Source of the DNA: Pseudomonas orientalis
GTDB lineage: Bacteria > Pseudomonadota > Gammaproteobacteria > Pseudomonadales > Pseudomonadaceae
NCBI RefSeq assembly: GCF_001439815.1
Contig: NZ_JYLM01000001.1
Coordinates: 744,001-808,000 of the forward strand
Length of the DNA stretch: 64,000 nt
Reading direction: 5' to 3'
The notes under the pieces: generated by a model
The model's database searches: none
What the model was told of the DNA's origin: nothing
Seen by the model: the letters and a program-made list of their open reading frames with translations, nothing else
Position numbers and translations under genes: made by a program
Shown: piece after piece, positions 10,172-19,686 of the stretch
Layout of the letters: each line of letters starts with the position of its first letter
How positions within the stretch are numbered: position 1 is the first letter of the stretch

Positions 10172-13100
10172 GGGACGTTTCTCCAGCAATAGCGCGAGTA
10201 GGGTGACGACCGTGGACCAGGCTGAAGACCACGGGAACAAACAACAAAGTGGCGATGGTGGCGAAAATCAGGCCGCCGATCACGGCGCGGCCCAGTGGCG
10301 CGTTCTGCTCCTCGGACAGCGCCAGGGGCAGCATGCCGATGATCATCGCCAGGGCGGTCATGCACACCGGGCGAAAGCGCGTGTAACCGGCCTCCATCGC
10401 CGCTTTCAAGGCATCGCCATGTTCGGCCAGGCGTTCACGACAGAAGCTCACCACCAGGATCGAGTTGGCGGTGGCCACGCCCATGCACAAGATCGCGCCG
10501 GTCAGGGCCGGCACCGACAACGAGGTGCCGCTGAGGAACAGCATCCACACGATCCCCGCCAGTGCCGCGGGCAACGCGGTGATGATCACAAAGGGGTCGG
10601 CCCAGGATTGGAAGTTGACCACGATCAGCAGGTAGATCAGCACCACGGCGCCGAGCAGGCCGAAGCTCAAGCCGCTGAACGCCTCGTGCAACGCATCGAT
10701 CTGCCCGTGCAGGCTGATCGTTGCGCCTTTGGGACGCATGGACGCCGTGTCATCCAGGACTTTTTGCACATCGCGTGCGACGCCGCCGAGGTCGCGGCCC
10801 TGCACGTTGGCATACAGGTCCAGGGTGGGTTCGATGTTGTAGTGGGTCACCACCGCCGGGCTTTGTACCCGCGAAATAGTCGCCACGCCGCCGAGGATCT
10901 GGGACTGGCCATCGGCCCCGGTTACCGGCAGTGCTTCCAGCGAGGGCAGGCTGTCGAGGCGGTATTGCGGCGTAGCGGCCACGATCGAGTAGGACACGCC
11001 ATTGGCCGGATTCAGCCAGAACGTGGGCGCCACCTGGGAGCTGCCGGCGAGGGAGGCGACCATGCTGTTGGTCACGTCTTTTTCGGTGATGCCCAGGCCA
11101 TTGGCGCGCAGGCGGTCCACATTCACTTGCAGCGACGGGTAACCGGTGGACTGCTGGATCCGCAGGTCGGCGATGCCGGGGACGTGTTGCAGGCGCCGTT
11201 CGAGTTCCACGGCATAGGCGCGGTTTTCTGCATCGTTGCGCCCGGAAATCTTGACGTCCAGCGGTGCCGGCGCGCCGAAGTTGAGGATCTGGCTGCTGAT
11301 GTCCGCCGGCAGGAACGCAAAATGGCTGCCGGGGAAGCTTTGCGGCAGGGCTTCACGCAGTCGTTTCACGTAATCGGCGGTGGGCGCGTGGTCCTTTTTC
11401 AGCGTGACCTGGATATCGCCGTCCTGCGGGCCGATGGTGCCGCTGCTGCTGTAGGCCATGTCGATGCCGCTGAGCGGGATGCCGATGTTGTCGACGACCG
11501 TGTCCAGCTCCTGCGCCGGGATCACCTCGCGAATCCGCGCTTCGATGCGGTCGAACGCGGCGGCGCTTTCCTCGATACGCGTACCCAGCGGCAGGCGCAC
11601 ATGCAGCGCCAGTGCGCCGGCATCGGTGGCCGGGAAAAAATCCTGGCCCAGGCTCGGCAGCAACACGAACGAGGCCAGCACGCAGGCGAGAAAACCGACG
11701 ATAAAGCGCTTGCGCGCGCCGAGCGCGAGCATCAGCAGGCCATGGTAAGTGTCGCGGATGTTCGAGAAATGCCGTTCGAACCCCTGCTGGAAATTCAGTA
11801 CCCCTTGCAGCACGGCATGGCGCGGCTTGCGGTGCTGTTCGCCCTCGTGGTGGTTGATGAATGGATCTTCCGGATGATGCCCCAGGCCTTGCTCCGGTAC
11901 GTGGGGCTTGAGCAGAAACATCGCCAGGGTCGGCACCAGGGTGCGCGAGAGAATGAACGAGCTGGCCATGGCGAAGATCACCGCCAGCGCCATCGGCCGG
12001 AACAGGTACCCGGCGATGCCTTGCAGCAGGAACATCGGCACGAACACGATGCAGATGCACAGCAGCGAGACGAACGCCGGGCCGACGATTTGTGCGGCAC
12101 CGTCGAGGATCGCGGTCTTCACCGCCTTGCCTTGTTCCAGGTGCCAGTTGATGTTCTCGATGGTCACTGTGGCGTCGTCCACCAGAATGCCCACCGCCAG
12201 TGCCAGCCCGCCCAGGGTCATCACATTCAGGGTTTGTCCGCTGACCGCCAGCAGCGCGATGGCCGACAGCACCGCCAGCGGAATCGACGCGGCGATGATC
12301 AGCGTCGAGCGCCAGCTGCCGAGAAACAGCAGGATCATCGCGCTGGTCAGCAGGGCGGCGATGATGCCTTCCTGGGCCACGCTGCCTACCGACTGTTTGA
12401 CGAACACCGAGGCGTCGCCCAGCAGTGAGGTCTTCAGCGACGGCGGCAGGGTTTCGTTGATGCGCGGCAGCATCTGGCGGATGCCGTCGATGATCGAGAG
12501 CGTAGAGATACTGCCGTTCTTCAACGCCGGCATCAGTACCGCGCGGTGGCCGTCGACGCGCACGATATTGGTCTGCGGTGGCGAGCCGTCCCGCACGTGG
12601 GCCACTTGGCCGATGGTGATAATCGCGCCGTCGACGTTCTTGATCGGCAAATCATTGAGCTCATCGATGGCCTTGGGGCTGTTGTTCAGCAGGATCGTGT
12701 ATTCGTTGGGGCCGAGCTTGGCGGTGCCCACCGGGATGATCTGGTTCTGCAGCGCCAGGGCGTTGCCCACGTCCTGGGCCGACAAACCCTTGGCCGCCAG
12801 GGCCTGGGGATCGAGGTCCAGGGTGATCTGGCGCTGCTTGCCGCCCATTGGCGTGGGCATCGCCAGGCCGGGCAGGGCGCTCAGCGGCAGGCGGATATTG
12901 TTCTGCACCAGGTCGCGGATCCTGGCTTCCGACAGGCTCGGGCTGGAGAACGCCATTTGCAGGATCGGTACTGTAGAGGCGCTGTAATTTAGAATCAGCG
13001 GTGGAGTAATGCCCGGTGGCATCTGCTTGAGCACGGTCTGTGACACCGCCGTGACCTGGGCGTTGGCGGTGCGGATATCCACGCCGGGCTGGAAGAAGAT

Positions 13101-13382
13101 CTTGACGATGCCCATGCCCGGCAGGGATTGCGATTCGATATGTTCGATGTCGTTGACGGTCGTGCTCAGGGAGCGTTCGTAGGTGTAGATCACCCGCCCG
13201 GCCATGGCGTCCGGCGACAGGCCGTTGTATTGCCAGACCACGGCGACCACCGGAATACCGATATCGGGGAACACATCCGTGGGCGTACGCAGGGCCGCCA
13301 TGGGCCCGATGATGCAGATGAATATGGCCAGCACGATAAACGTGTACGGCTTGTGCAGTGCGGTCTTTACCAGCCCGAGCAT
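10161..13382 (-). CDS. RND efflux permease (HAE1/AcrB-like inner-membrane pump)
   Basis: A 1073-residue proton-driven exporter with the RND layout: a first membrane helix (about 14-34), a large periplasmic porter loop, a bundle of helices including the GGLALAVGILVDDATVTIEN relay region (adjacent aspartates), a second large loop and a final helix bundle. The start at 13382 is preceded by CGGAG; the longer frame adds 21 unlikely residues. Length and gene order (pump first, then adaptor, then channel) are somewhat unlike MexAB-OprM, where the adaptor comes first. No regulator gene flanks it, so control is unknown. The upstream intergenic region 13383-13587 is shared with a divergent lipoprotein gene. 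Confidence 0.93.
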   Translation of the reverse strand: MLGLVKTALHKPYTFIVLAIFICIIGPMAALRTPTDVFPDIGIPVVAVVWQYNGLSPDAMAGRVIYTYERSLSTTVNDIEHIESQSLPGMGIVKIFFQPGVDIRTANAQVTAVSQTVLKQMPPGITPPLILNYSASTVPILQMAFSSPSLSEARIRDLVQNNIRLPLSALPGLAMPTPMGGKQRQITLDLDPQALAAKGLSAQDVGNALALQNQIIPVGTAKLGPNEYTILLNNSPKAIDELNDLPIKNVDGAIITIGQVAHVRDGSPPQTNIVRVDGHRAVLMPALKNGSISTLSIIDGIRQMLPRINETLPPSLKTSLLGDASVFVKQSVGSVAQEGIIAALLTSAMILLFLGSWRSTLIIAASIPLAVLSAIALLAVSGQTLNVMTLGGLALAVGILVDDATVTIENINWHLEQGKAVKTAILDGAAQIVGPAFVSLLCICIVFVPMFLLQGIAGYLFRPMALAVIFAMASSFILSRTLVPTLAMFLLKPHVPEQGLGHHPEDPFINHHEGEQHRKPRHAVLQGVLNFQQGFERHFSNIRDTYHGLLMLALGARKRFIVGFLACVLASFVLLPSLGQDFFPATDAGALALHVRLPLGTRIEESAAAFDRIEARIREVIPAQELDTVVDNIGIPLSGIDMAYSSSGTIGPQDGDIQVTLKKDHAPTADYVKRLREALPQSFPGSHFAFLPADISSQILNFGAPAPLDVKISGRNDAENRAYAVELERRLQHVPGIADLRIQQSTGYPSLQVNVDRLRANGLGITEKDVTNSMVASLAGSSQVAPTFWLNPANGVSYSIVAATPQYRLDSLPSLEALPVTGADGQSQILGGVATISRVQSPAVVTHYNIEPTLDLYANVQGRDLGGVARDVQKVLDDTASMRPKGATISLHGQIDALHEAFSGLSFGLLGAVVLIYLLIVVNFQSWADPFVIITALPAALAGIVWMLFLSGTSLSVPALTGAILCMGVATANSILVVSFCRERLAEHGDALKAAMEAGYTRFRPVCMTALAMIIGMLPLALSEEQNAPLGRAVIGGLIFATIATLLFVPVVFSLVHGRHPTRAIAGETSHVV

Positions 13383-13587
13383 GCGTGAGTCTCCGAAAAA
13401 AACAGGATTGCAAACCCCGGCAGTCTTGCCCGACCCAACTAACACGCACCTTTCAGCCAGGTGAAGGAAGATTTAGGTAACGGCTGAAGATCCTTTCATT
13501 TGTATTCATTTGTTCTACAAACGGCGGCTCTTCAAGCTTGCCAGCCATCGAATACGCTTTTTTACCGATGTGCTTTGGAGCCCTGCC

Positions 13588-13998
13588 ATGTCACCGAGAA
13601 CCCTGTTGTTGATTCCCACCCTTGCGGCTGTTGTATTGCTGTCGGCATGTGCCGGTCCGATCCCCAAGGCCGACCCGAGCCAAGCCTGGATCGGCTTGAA
13701 GGAGGAAGCGCCGAATGACCTTCTGGCCGAGCGCGTCGACGGCCAGCGCGTGGATGACGGGCGCTACTTTGAAGTAAGCCCCGGGGACCATCGCCTGGAC
13801 GTGACGCTGTTCGAGGAAGAGCCCGGCGACGATAACCAGCAGGACTGCCAGGGCCGGGTCGAGTACAAGCATTTCAAGGCGGGTGAGCATTACACCCTGG
13901 AGGAGTCGAGCCTGGGCACTACCGTGCGCGCAGCGCTCAAGGATGGGCACGGCAAGGAAGTCGCCGCCACGCAAGACTTCAATTGCATGCCCGGCTAG
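13588..13998 (+). CDS. Small lipoprotein of unknown function
   Basis: A 136-residue protein. The ATG at 13588 follows TTGGAG and begins a lipoprotein signal ending LLSAC (C21). The longer frame starting at 13510 has no ribosome site. The mature part is acidic and contains VDDGRYFEVSPGDHRLDVTLFEEEPGD, reminiscent of small beta-rich envelope proteins, plus two further cysteines (DCQG and FNCMPG) that could form a disulphide. I do not recognise a named family. Its stop codon overlaps that of the convergent small gene through a shared CTAG. Confidence 0.8.
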   Translation: MSPRTLLLIPTLAAVVLLSACAGPIPKADPSQAWIGLKEEAPNDLLAERVDGQRVDDGRYFEVSPGDHRLDVTLFEEEPGDDNQQDCQGRVEYKHFKAGEHYTLEESSLGTTVRAALKDGHGKEVAATQDFNCMPG

Positions 13999-14156
13999 GC
14001 ATGGTGCGCCGTCGCCTTGTTCGGCTTGGCCGGCGCAGCGGGTTTGACGTGGGGGTGATGATGCCGGCGCGTCACGCGCATGACCCCCCACAACATGGCG
14101 GCGGCCACCGCCAGCCAACCGCAGATCAACAGGAAAATCGTCGTTGCAAGGCTCAT
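13995..14156 (-). CDS. Small inner-membrane protein, 53 residues
   Basis: A short frame with a textbook GGAGG six bases before its ATG. It encodes MSLATTIFLLICGWLAVAAA followed by MLWGVMRV, one membrane helix (about 5-27). A basic, histidine-rich tail follows (RRHHHPHVKP, then lysine/proline/alanine and a final HH), probably cytoplasmic. Its TAG shares the CTAG palindrome with the convergent lipoprotein gene. The clustered histidines could bind metal, but that is a guess. No family is recognised. Confidence 0.7.
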   Translation of the reverse strand: MSLATTIFLLICGWLAVAAAMLWGVMRVTRRHHHPHVKPAAPAKPNKATAHHA

Positions 14157-14367
14157 TCAGGCCTCCCTTCACCCCGTCCGGGGTACACACAGTCTTCTCA
14201 ATGGACAGTCTAGCTACCCGGCGGTTGCCTGCTATTGACCAATGGTCGTGTCCGTCCAACGTGTTTGCTCTATGGCGGGCGTTTTATCGACACTTGAGGC
14301 TATACCCCTGCCCAAGAGCGTCCTATGATCGGGGCCCTCACCGGCAGTTGATCAAGAGAGTCAAACA

Positions 14368-15030
14368 TTGCGCTTACGGTCGAACCTCAAAACAACCCTC
14401 CTGCTGGCCTGTGCCCTGGGGCTGACGGCCTGTTCCAGCCAGCCCTCGAAACTCCCCGGCCTGCCGGAGCGGGTTGAACTCAACGGCGTGCCGACCTTTC
14501 GCAGCGAGGCTTATCAGAGCGGTCCTACGGCTCTGGCCAGCATGCTGTCGCAACAAGGCATTGTCATGACACCGGGGCTGCTCGATAAGCCGCTGCGCCT
14601 GCCGGGTGCCGAAGCGGACCTTGAGCGCAACATGCAAAAGCTGGCGCGTGAGTACGGGCTGATGGTGTATCCGCTGGAGGCCAGGCTCACCGCTGTGTTG
14701 GCGCAGGTGGCGGCCGGTTACCCGGTGATGGCACGCATCAACTCCAGCTTCTGGTCCGGGCCACGCTATGTCGTGGTGGTGGGGTTCAATCAGCAGAAGA
14801 GCACGGTGCTGCTGCGTTCCGGCAGGGAGCGGCGATTGATGATGCGCTTCAGTGACTTTGAGTCGGCGTGGAAGAGCGCGGGACATTGGGCGATCCTGAC
14901 CCAGCGTCCGAGCCAGTTGCCGGCGAATGTGGATGCGCAGCGCTGGCGGGAGGCGGCGAACGCAACGGCGCAGGCCGGGCAGGAACAGGCGGCGGCCCAG
15001 GCGCTAAAAGTCCTGGCAGAACGAAAATAA
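14368..15030 (+). CDS. C39-peptidase-like lipoprotein lacking the catalytic cysteine
   Basis: A 220-residue protein starting at TTG (AGAGAG upstream) with a lipoprotein signal ending LGLTAC (C22). The body has the double-glycine/C39-peptidase fold signature, but the motif that should read QCGPxAL is YQSGPTALASML, so serine (S51) replaces the catalytic cysteine. The later VVVVGFNQQKSTVLLRSG corresponds to the histidine/aspartate region, where the usual H is not seen. It is therefore probably a non-peptidase relative anchored in the outer membrane. It stands alone, followed by a REPIN. Confidence 0.78.
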   Translation: MRLRSNLKTTLLLACALGLTACSSQPSKLPGLPERVELNGVPTFRSEAYQSGPTALASMLSQQGIVMTPGLLDKPLRLPGAEADLERNMQKLAREYGLMVYPLEARLTAVLAQVAAGYPVMARINSSFWSGPRYVVVVGFNQQKSTVLLRSGRERRLMMRFSDFESAWKSAGHWAILTQRPSQLPANVDAQRWREAANATAQAGQEQAAAQALKVLAERK

Positions 15031-15033
15031 TAA

Positions 15034-15125
15034 ATGTGGGAGGGGGCTTGCCCCCGATGGCGGTGGATCAGTAGATATTCATGTATCTGACCCACCGCTA
15101 TCGGGGGCAAGCCCCCTCCCACATT
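15034..15125. repeat. REPIN downstream of the C39-like gene
   Basis: ATGTGGGAGGGGGCTTGCCC and its inverted partner, in the convergent space between the C39-like lipoprotein gene and pbpG. It may act as a transcriptional barrier for both. Confidence 0.9.
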
Positions 15126-15145
15126 TGATCGGTGTTGTCAGTTGA

Positions 15146-16069
15146 CTAGCGGCGCACTTCTGCCACACCCGCACGGTTCTTCAGATTCTTGTCAGCCTTG
15201 TAGCGCAATGCCACATCCGGCACCGCGCCGCCCTTGCCGGTCTCGACCCAGCTGCGAATACGGCTGGCATCGGCAAAGTGAGTGAACTTGCCAAAGGCAT
15301 CCAGGATCACCAGCGACACCGGGCGGTTACCCATGCTCGTGACCAGCACCAGGCAATGCCCGGCCTGGTTGGTAAAGCCGGTCTTGGTCAGCTTGATGTC
15401 CCAATTGGCACGATTGATCAGGTGATCGGTGTTGGAGAAACCCAGGGTGTAGTTGGGCTTGCGGAACGCCACGGTCTTTTCCTTGGTGGTGCTCAACTGG
15501 CTCAACATCGGGAATTTGCGCGCATAGGCCAGCAACTTGCTCAGGTCGCGGGCGGTCGAGACGTTGTGGATCGACAGGCCGGTAGGCTCCACGTAATGGG
15601 TGCTGGTCATGCCCAGCGCCTTGGCCTTGGCGTTCATCGCCGCAATGAACGCCGCGTAGCCGCCCGGGTAATGGTGGGCCAGGCTCGCGGCGGCGCGGTT
15701 TTCCGAGGACATCAGCGCGATCAGCAGCATTTCCTTGCGTGGCATCTGGCTGCCGATCTTCACGCGGGAGAACACGCCTTTCATTTCCGGCGTGTCGGTG
15801 ATGTTGATGTCGATGTATTCATCCATGTTCTGCTTGGCTTCCAGCACGATCAGGCCGGTCATCAGCTTGCTGACGGACGCGATGGGCACTACCACGTCGG
15901 GGTTGCTGGCATAGATGACTTTGTTGGTCTGCAAATCCACCAGCATGGCGCTGCCGGAAGCGATTTGCAGTTTGGAAGCGTCACGCGGGGCCAGGGTGGA
16001 TTCGGCGGCGTGGGCGAAGGTGCCTGCGAAAGCAAAAAACAGGCTGACGAGAGAAAGACGAATTTTCAC
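15146..16069 (-). CDS. pbpG: D-alanyl-D-alanine endopeptidase, penicillin-binding protein 7
   Basis: A 307-residue periplasmic serine peptidase that trims peptidoglycan cross-links. A signal peptide (about 1-22, ending AHAAES) is followed by the three penicillin-binding motifs: S65-V-S-K68, S122-E-N124 and K229-T-G231. An upstream in-frame GTG at 16114 would add 15 residues without a ribosome site. I prefer the GTG at 16069 because it begins directly at a normal signal peptide, although its own ribosome site is also weak. Length agrees with PBP7/8 enzymes. It is transcribed leftwards with a terminator upstream separating it from folD. Confidence 0.9.
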   Translation of the reverse strand: MKIRLSLVSLFFAFAGTFAHAAESTLAPRDASKLQIASGSAMLVDLQTNKVIYASNPDVVVPIASVSKLMTGLIVLEAKQNMDEYIDINITDTPEMKGVFSRVKIGSQMPRKEMLLIALMSSENRAAASLAHHYPGGYAAFIAAMNAKAKALGMTSTHYVEPTGLSIHNVSTARDLSKLLAYARKFPMLSQLSTTKEKTVAFRKPNYTLGFSNTDHLINRANWDIKLTKTGFTNQAGHCLVLVTSMGNRPVSLVILDAFGKFTHFADASRIRSWVETGKGGAVPDVALRYKADKNLKNRAGVAEVRR

Positions 16070-16233
16070 GCGGATGAACTCGCTAAAGAAAGTAAGGAAA
16101 TACCGTGTGGACACGGGTTTTATGAAAAATGACGTTACATTCTAGGAGTATGGATCAGAAACTGTCGAATGTTCTTCCAGAACCAGACGAAAGTGCTTAA
16201 AAACTAAGAAAAAACAGTTTTTCTCCTGGCAAT

Positions 16234-16263
16234 AAAAAGCCCTGCGATAAGGCAGGGCTTTTT
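16234..16263 (-). terminator. Rho-independent terminator of folD
   Basis: AAAAAGCCCTGC, six bases, GCAGGGCTTTTT. The stem has T-runs on both strands, so it can work in either direction. It lies just after the folD stop on the minus strand. Confidence 0.88.
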
Positions 16264-16278
16264 CAGTACGCCTGGTTA

Positions 16279-17133
16279 TTAGCTGTGCAGGGTTTCAGCG
16301 GCATACAGCGTATTTTCCAGCAGGCACGCTCGGGTCATCGGGCCTACACCGCCCGGAACCGGCGTGATCCAGCCGGCGCGGGGCAGGGCGGTCTCGTAGA
16401 CCACGTCGCCCACCAGCTTGCCGTCGTCCTGGCGGTTGATGCCGACGTCAATGACGATGGCGCCTTCCTTGATCCACTCACCTTTTACCAGGCCTGGCTT
16501 GCCGGCGGCGACCACGACCAGATCGGCGCGGCCAACGTGGCCGGCGAGGTCCTTGGTGAAGCGATGGGTGACGGTCACGGTGCAACCGGCCAGCAACAGT
16601 TCCATGGCCATCGGGCGGCCGACGATATTCGATGCGCCAACCACGACTGCGTCGAGGCCATACAGATCAACCCCGGTGCTTTCCAGCAGGGTCATGATGC
16701 CTTTGGGCGTGCAGGGGCGCAGCAGCGGGATGCGCTGGGCCAGGCGACCGACGTTATAAGGATGGAAACCATCGACGTCTTTGTCCGGGCGGATGCGTTC
16801 CAGCAGTTGGGAAGCGTCCAGATGCTCGGGCAGCGGCAACTGCAGCAGGATGCCGTCCATGCCCGGGTCATCGTTGAGGCTGTCAATCAGGTCGGTCAGG
16901 GCCTGTTGAGTGGTGTCCGAAGGCAAGTCGTAGGCTTTGGAAATGAAGCCGACCTCTTCACAGTCTTTACGCTTGTGCGAGACATAAACCTGAGAGGCAG
17001 GATCGCTGCCGACCAGGATCACCGCGAGGCCGGGCGTGCGCAGGCCTTGCTGGCGACGCTCGGTGACGCGTTTGGCGATCTGCTGGCGCAGGCTGGCGGC
17101 GATTGATTTGCCGTCGATAAGTTGTGCAGTCAT
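16279..17133 (-). CDS. folD: Bifunctional methylenetetrahydrofolate dehydrogenase/cyclohydrolase FolD
   Basis: A 284-residue cytosolic enzyme that interconverts 5,10-methylene-THF, methenyl-THF and 10-formyl-THF with NADP. The substrate-binding Y50-xxx-K54 pair (QVYVSHKRK), the [12 protein letters not shown] segment, and the NADP-site [12 protein letters not shown] motif near residues 163-174 are all intact, followed by the C-terminal [10 protein letters not shown]. Length is normal. Start at the ATG of [10 protein letters not shown]; the ribosome site is weak. In Pseudomonas, folD is next to this tRNA cluster and tig, as here. Confidence 0.97.
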   Translation of the reverse strand: MTAQLIDGKSIAASLRQQIAKRVTERRQQGLRTPGLAVILVGSDPASQVYVSHKRKDCEEVGFISKAYDLPSDTTQQALTDLIDSLNDDPGMDGILLQLPLPEHLDASQLLERIRPDKDVDGFHPYNVGRLAQRIPLLRPCTPKGIMTLLESTGVDLYGLDAVVVGASNIVGRPMAMELLLAGCTVTVTHRFTKDLAGHVGRADLVVVAAGKPGLVKGEWIKEGAIVIDVGINRQDDGKLVGDVVYETALPRAGWITPVPGGVGPMTRACLLENTLYAAETLHS

Positions 17134-17265
17134 TACGCGTGATTAACCATCGAGAGGGGGAAGAAAAGTGCGCGCATTCTCGCACGCCAGGGCGCGAGGG
17201 CAAAGGCGCTTGGTCTGCAAATTGGCCTAAGCCCTTAAATAAAATCAGTTTTTTTCAAAAAAGAT

Positions 17266-17292
17266 TTGACGGGTTTCAGGTCGCTCTATACT
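17266..17292 (+). promoter_or_regulatory. Probable sigma-70 promoter of the tRNA operon
   Basis: TTGACG, 15 bases, TATACT, located about 115 bases upstream of tRNA-Arg. The spacer is slightly short, but both boxes are near consensus. An AT-rich stretch (poly-T and poly-A) precedes the -35, like an UP element. Confidence 0.6.
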
Positions 17293-17407
17293 ATTCGTCG
17301 CACTTGTCGGGCACAGCCTAGCACTGGTTAGAAAGTCGAGCAGAATTGTTGTCCTGCAAGGCTGGAAACACTTAGTTTGTAATCCTCCAAGAGTACAGAT
17401 TAATCAG

Positions 17408-17484
17408 GCGCCCGTAGCTCAGCTGGATAGAGCATCCGCCTTCTAAGCGGATGGTCGCAGGTTCGAGTCCTGCCGGGTGCGCCA
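17408..17484 (+). tRNA. tRNA-Arg (anticodon TCT)
   Basis: A 77-base cloverleaf. The acceptor GCGCCCG pairs with CGGGTGC, followed by GCCA. The anticodon loop CTTCTAA sits on the stem TCCGC/GCGGA, giving TCT (arginine AGA codons). The CCA is encoded. First gene of a four-tRNA operon. Confidence 0.96.
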
Positions 17485-17516
17485 TTAGGCAGCTTTGGCA
17501 CAAGTAGCGCTAGATG

Positions 17517-17592
17517 GTGGGCGTAGCTCAGTTGGTAGAGCACGGGATTGTGACTCCCGTTGTCGAGGGTTCGATCCCCTTCGTCCACCCCA
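17517..17592 (+). tRNA. tRNA-His (anticodon GTG), copy 1
   Basis: The acceptor GTGGGCG pairs with CGTCCAC. The anticodon loop TTGTGAC gives GTG. The extra G at 17516 can form the G-1:C73 pair that identifies tRNA-His. CCA is encoded. Followed by a terminator-like hairpin, and duplicated at 17812. Confidence 0.96.
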
Positions 17593-17600
17593 TATTTTGA

Positions 17601-17632
17601 AAAGGCGCCAGATTAATCGTCTGGCGCCTTTG
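17601..17632 (+). terminator. Terminator-like hairpin after tRNA-His copy 1
   Basis: AAAGGCGCCAGA, short loop, TCTGGCGCCTTT. The T-run is short (TTTGC), so it may be leaky and let transcription reach tRNA-Leu. Confidence 0.7.
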
Positions 17633-17649
17633 CTTTAAGAGCTTCAAGC

Positions 17650-17734
17650 GCGGATGTGGTGGAATTGGTAGACACACTGGATTTAGGTTCCAGCGCCGCG
17701 AGGCGTAAGAGTTCGAGTCTCTTCATCCGCACCA
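17650..17734 (+). tRNA. tRNA-Leu (anticodon TAG)
   Basis: An 85-base type II tRNA with a long variable arm (CGCCGCGAGGCG region). Acceptor GCGGATG/CATCCGC, then ACCA. The anticodon stem CTGGA/TCCAG encloses TTTAGGT, giving TAG (leucine CUA codons). Confidence 0.96.
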
Positions 17735-17811
17735 AATAAAGCTCGGTCCCGTCGAAAGGCAGGGAAGGGTTCAACAAAGAAGTGGTTTGGTTTCTTTGTT
17801 AACGCAATATG

Positions 17812-17887
17812 GTGGGCGTAGCTCAGTTGGTAGAGCACGGGATTGTGACTCCCGTTGTCGAGGGTTCGATCCCCTTCGTCCACCCCA
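17812..17887 (+). tRNA. tRNA-His (anticodon GTG), copy 2
   Basis: Identical in sequence to the copy at 17517-17592, including the G before position 1 and the bases after the CCA. Last tRNA of the operon. Confidence 0.96.
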
Positions 17888-17893
17888 TATTCG

Positions 17894-17928
17894 AAAGGCG
17901 CCAGATTTAACAGTCTGGCGCCTTTTTT
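17894..17928 (+). terminator. Terminator of the tRNA operon
   Basis: AAAGGCGCCAGA, loop, TCTGGCGCC followed by six T. It is a stronger version of the hairpin at 17601. The stretch 17929-18284 upstream of tig has no gene I can support; it probably holds the tig promoter, with TAGAAT near 18220 as a candidate -10. Confidence 0.88.
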
Positions 17929-18284
17929 GGTTTTGGCGGTTTGATAGTTCGGCGGTCGCGGTAGTGGGCCCCATCGGCAGCGCGTTTCGTCGCATTTGTG
18001 TATCTCGATGATGCCGCGTTGCCTGCTCGCGCCGTTCGCGGGGCGCGCCGTCAGGGAGATGAATGGCTGCTCTTCTTTATATAGAAGGGCGGCGCAGAGC
18101 CCTGGCGCAATTGGCTGTATTTGTCACCGGGGCGAGGTACTTCAGTGCCTTCGTACCGATAAATTGCCGGCTGTTTTCAGGTGTATTTCCAGTAGGGTGA
18201 CTTCTTGAGTTTGACCCACTAGAATGCATGCCCTTGATTGGGGTCGGAAATGGCCGGCTAATGTCTGTGCAACGAGGAATATCC

Positions 18285-19595
18285 ATGCAAGTTTCTGTTG
18301 AAAATACTACTGCTCTCGAGCGCCGCCTGAGCATCACCGTGCCGGCAGAGCGTATCGAGACTGCGGTCAACAAGCGTCTGCAGCAGACTGCCCAGAAGGC
18401 CAAGATCGCTGGTTTCCGTCCAGGCAAAGTGCCGATGAGCGAAATCAAGCGTCGTTTTGGTGCCGATGCGCGCCAGGAAGCTGTAGGTGACGTGATCCAG
18501 GCTTCCTTCTACGAAGCCGTTGTCGAGCAGAAGCTGAACCCGGCGGGCTCGCCTTCGATCGAACCCAAGTCCCTGGAAGCTGGCAAGGACCTGGAATACG
18601 TTGCTACTTTCGAAGTCTTCCCAGAGTTTGAAGTGGCCGGTTTTGAAGGCATCGAAATCGAGCGCCTGAGCGCCGACGTCGCTGATTCGGACCTGGACAA
18701 CATGCTGGAAATCCTGCGCAAGCAGAACACCCGTTTCGAAGTGGCCGAGCGTGCCGCCCAGAACGAAGACCAGCTGAACATCGATTTCGTTGGCAAGGTT
18801 GACGGCGAGGTATTCGCTGGCGGCTCCGCCAAGGGCACTCAGCTGGTGCTGGGCTCCAACCGCATGATCCCGGGCTTCGAAGACGGCCTGGTCGGCGCCA
18901 AGGCCGGTGAAGAGCGCGTTCTGAACCTGCAATTCCCTGCTGACTACCAGAACCTGGACCTGGCCGGCAAAGCCGCCGAGTTCACCGTGACCGTCAACAG
19001 CGTTTCCGAGCCTAAGCTGCCAGAGCTGAACGAAGAGTTCTTCGCTCAATTCGGCATCAAGGAAACCGGCATCGAAGGCTTCCGCACCGAAGTTCGCAAG
19101 AACATGGAGCGCGAGCTGCGCCAGGCCATCAAGTCCAAGGTCAAGAACCAGGTCATGGACGGTCTGCTGGCCGCCAACCCGATCGAAGTGCCCAAGGCAC
19201 TGCTGTCCAACGAAGTGGATCGCCTGCGCGTTCAAGCGGTTCAGCAGTTTGGTGGCAACATCAAGCCTGACCAACTGCCGGCCGAGCTGTTCGAAGAGCA
19301 AGCCAAGCGCCGCGTCGTGCTGGGCCTGATCGTGGCTGAAGTGGTCAAGCAGTTCGACCTCAAGCCTGACGAAGACCGTGTTCGCGAAATGATCCAGGAA
19401 ATGGCCTCGGCCTACCAGGAACCTGAGCAGGTCGTGGCTTGGTACTACAAGAACGACCAGCAACTGAACGAAGTACGTTCGGTTGTGCTTGAAGAACAAG
19501 TTGTGGATACTGTTCTGCAGAAGGCTAAGGTGACCGATAAAGCGGTCTCTTACGAAGAAGCAGTCAAACCGGCGGAAGCAGCACAAGCCGACTGA
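18285..19595 (+). CDS. tig: Trigger factor (ribosome-associated chaperone, peptidyl-prolyl isomerase)
   Basis: A 436-residue chaperone that binds nascent chains at the ribosome exit tunnel. The N-terminal ribosome-binding domain carries the signature [17 protein letters not shown] (about residues 43-59, containing the GFRxGKxP motif). The FKBP-type domain follows around 150-245 ([14 protein letters not shown]). The C-terminal arm domain is glutamate-rich. The ATG at 18285 has CGAGGAA upstream; the longer frame to 18228 lacks a site. First gene of the tig-clpP-clpX proteostasis cluster. Confidence 0.98.
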   Translation: MQVSVENTTALERRLSITVPAERIETAVNKRLQQTAQKAKIAGFRPGKVPMSEIKRRFGADARQEAVGDVIQASFYEAVVEQKLNPAGSPSIEPKSLEAGKDLEYVATFEVFPEFEVAGFEGIEIERLSADVADSDLDNMLEILRKQNTRFEVAERAAQNEDQLNIDFVGKVDGEVFAGGSAKGTQLVLGSNRMIPGFEDGLVGAKAGEERVLNLQFPADYQNLDLAGKAAEFTVTVNSVSEPKLPELNEEFFAQFGIKETGIEGFRTEVRKNMERELRQAIKSKVKNQVMDGLLAANPIEVPKALLSNEVDRLRVQAVQQFGGNIKPDQLPAELFEEQAKRRVVLGLIVAEVVKQFDLKPDEDRVREMIQEMASAYQEPEQVVAWYYKNDQQLNEVRSVVLEEQVVDTVLQKAKVTDKAVSYEEAVKPAEAAQAD

Positions 19596-19620
19596 TTGTC
19601 CAACTCGTTGGAAATTCAAC

Positions 19621-19647
19621 CATAAGCCAGCCTCGCGCTGGCTTATG
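19621..19647 (+). terminator. Hairpin between tig and clpP
   Basis: CATAAGCCAGC, five bases, GCTGGCTTATG: an 11-bp perfect stem followed only by CGTTTT. Possibly a weak terminator or attenuator that sets the tig to clpP ratio. Confidence 0.6.
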
Positions 19648-19686
19648 CGTTTTCAAGACATGACTATTTGGGAGTAACTGCAGAGC

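Noticed and set aside
10170..12428. 752-codon plus-strand frame opposite the RND pump
   Set aside because: Same kind of shadow; extremely rich in Gln, His, Arg and Asp, and antisense to a certain RND permease.
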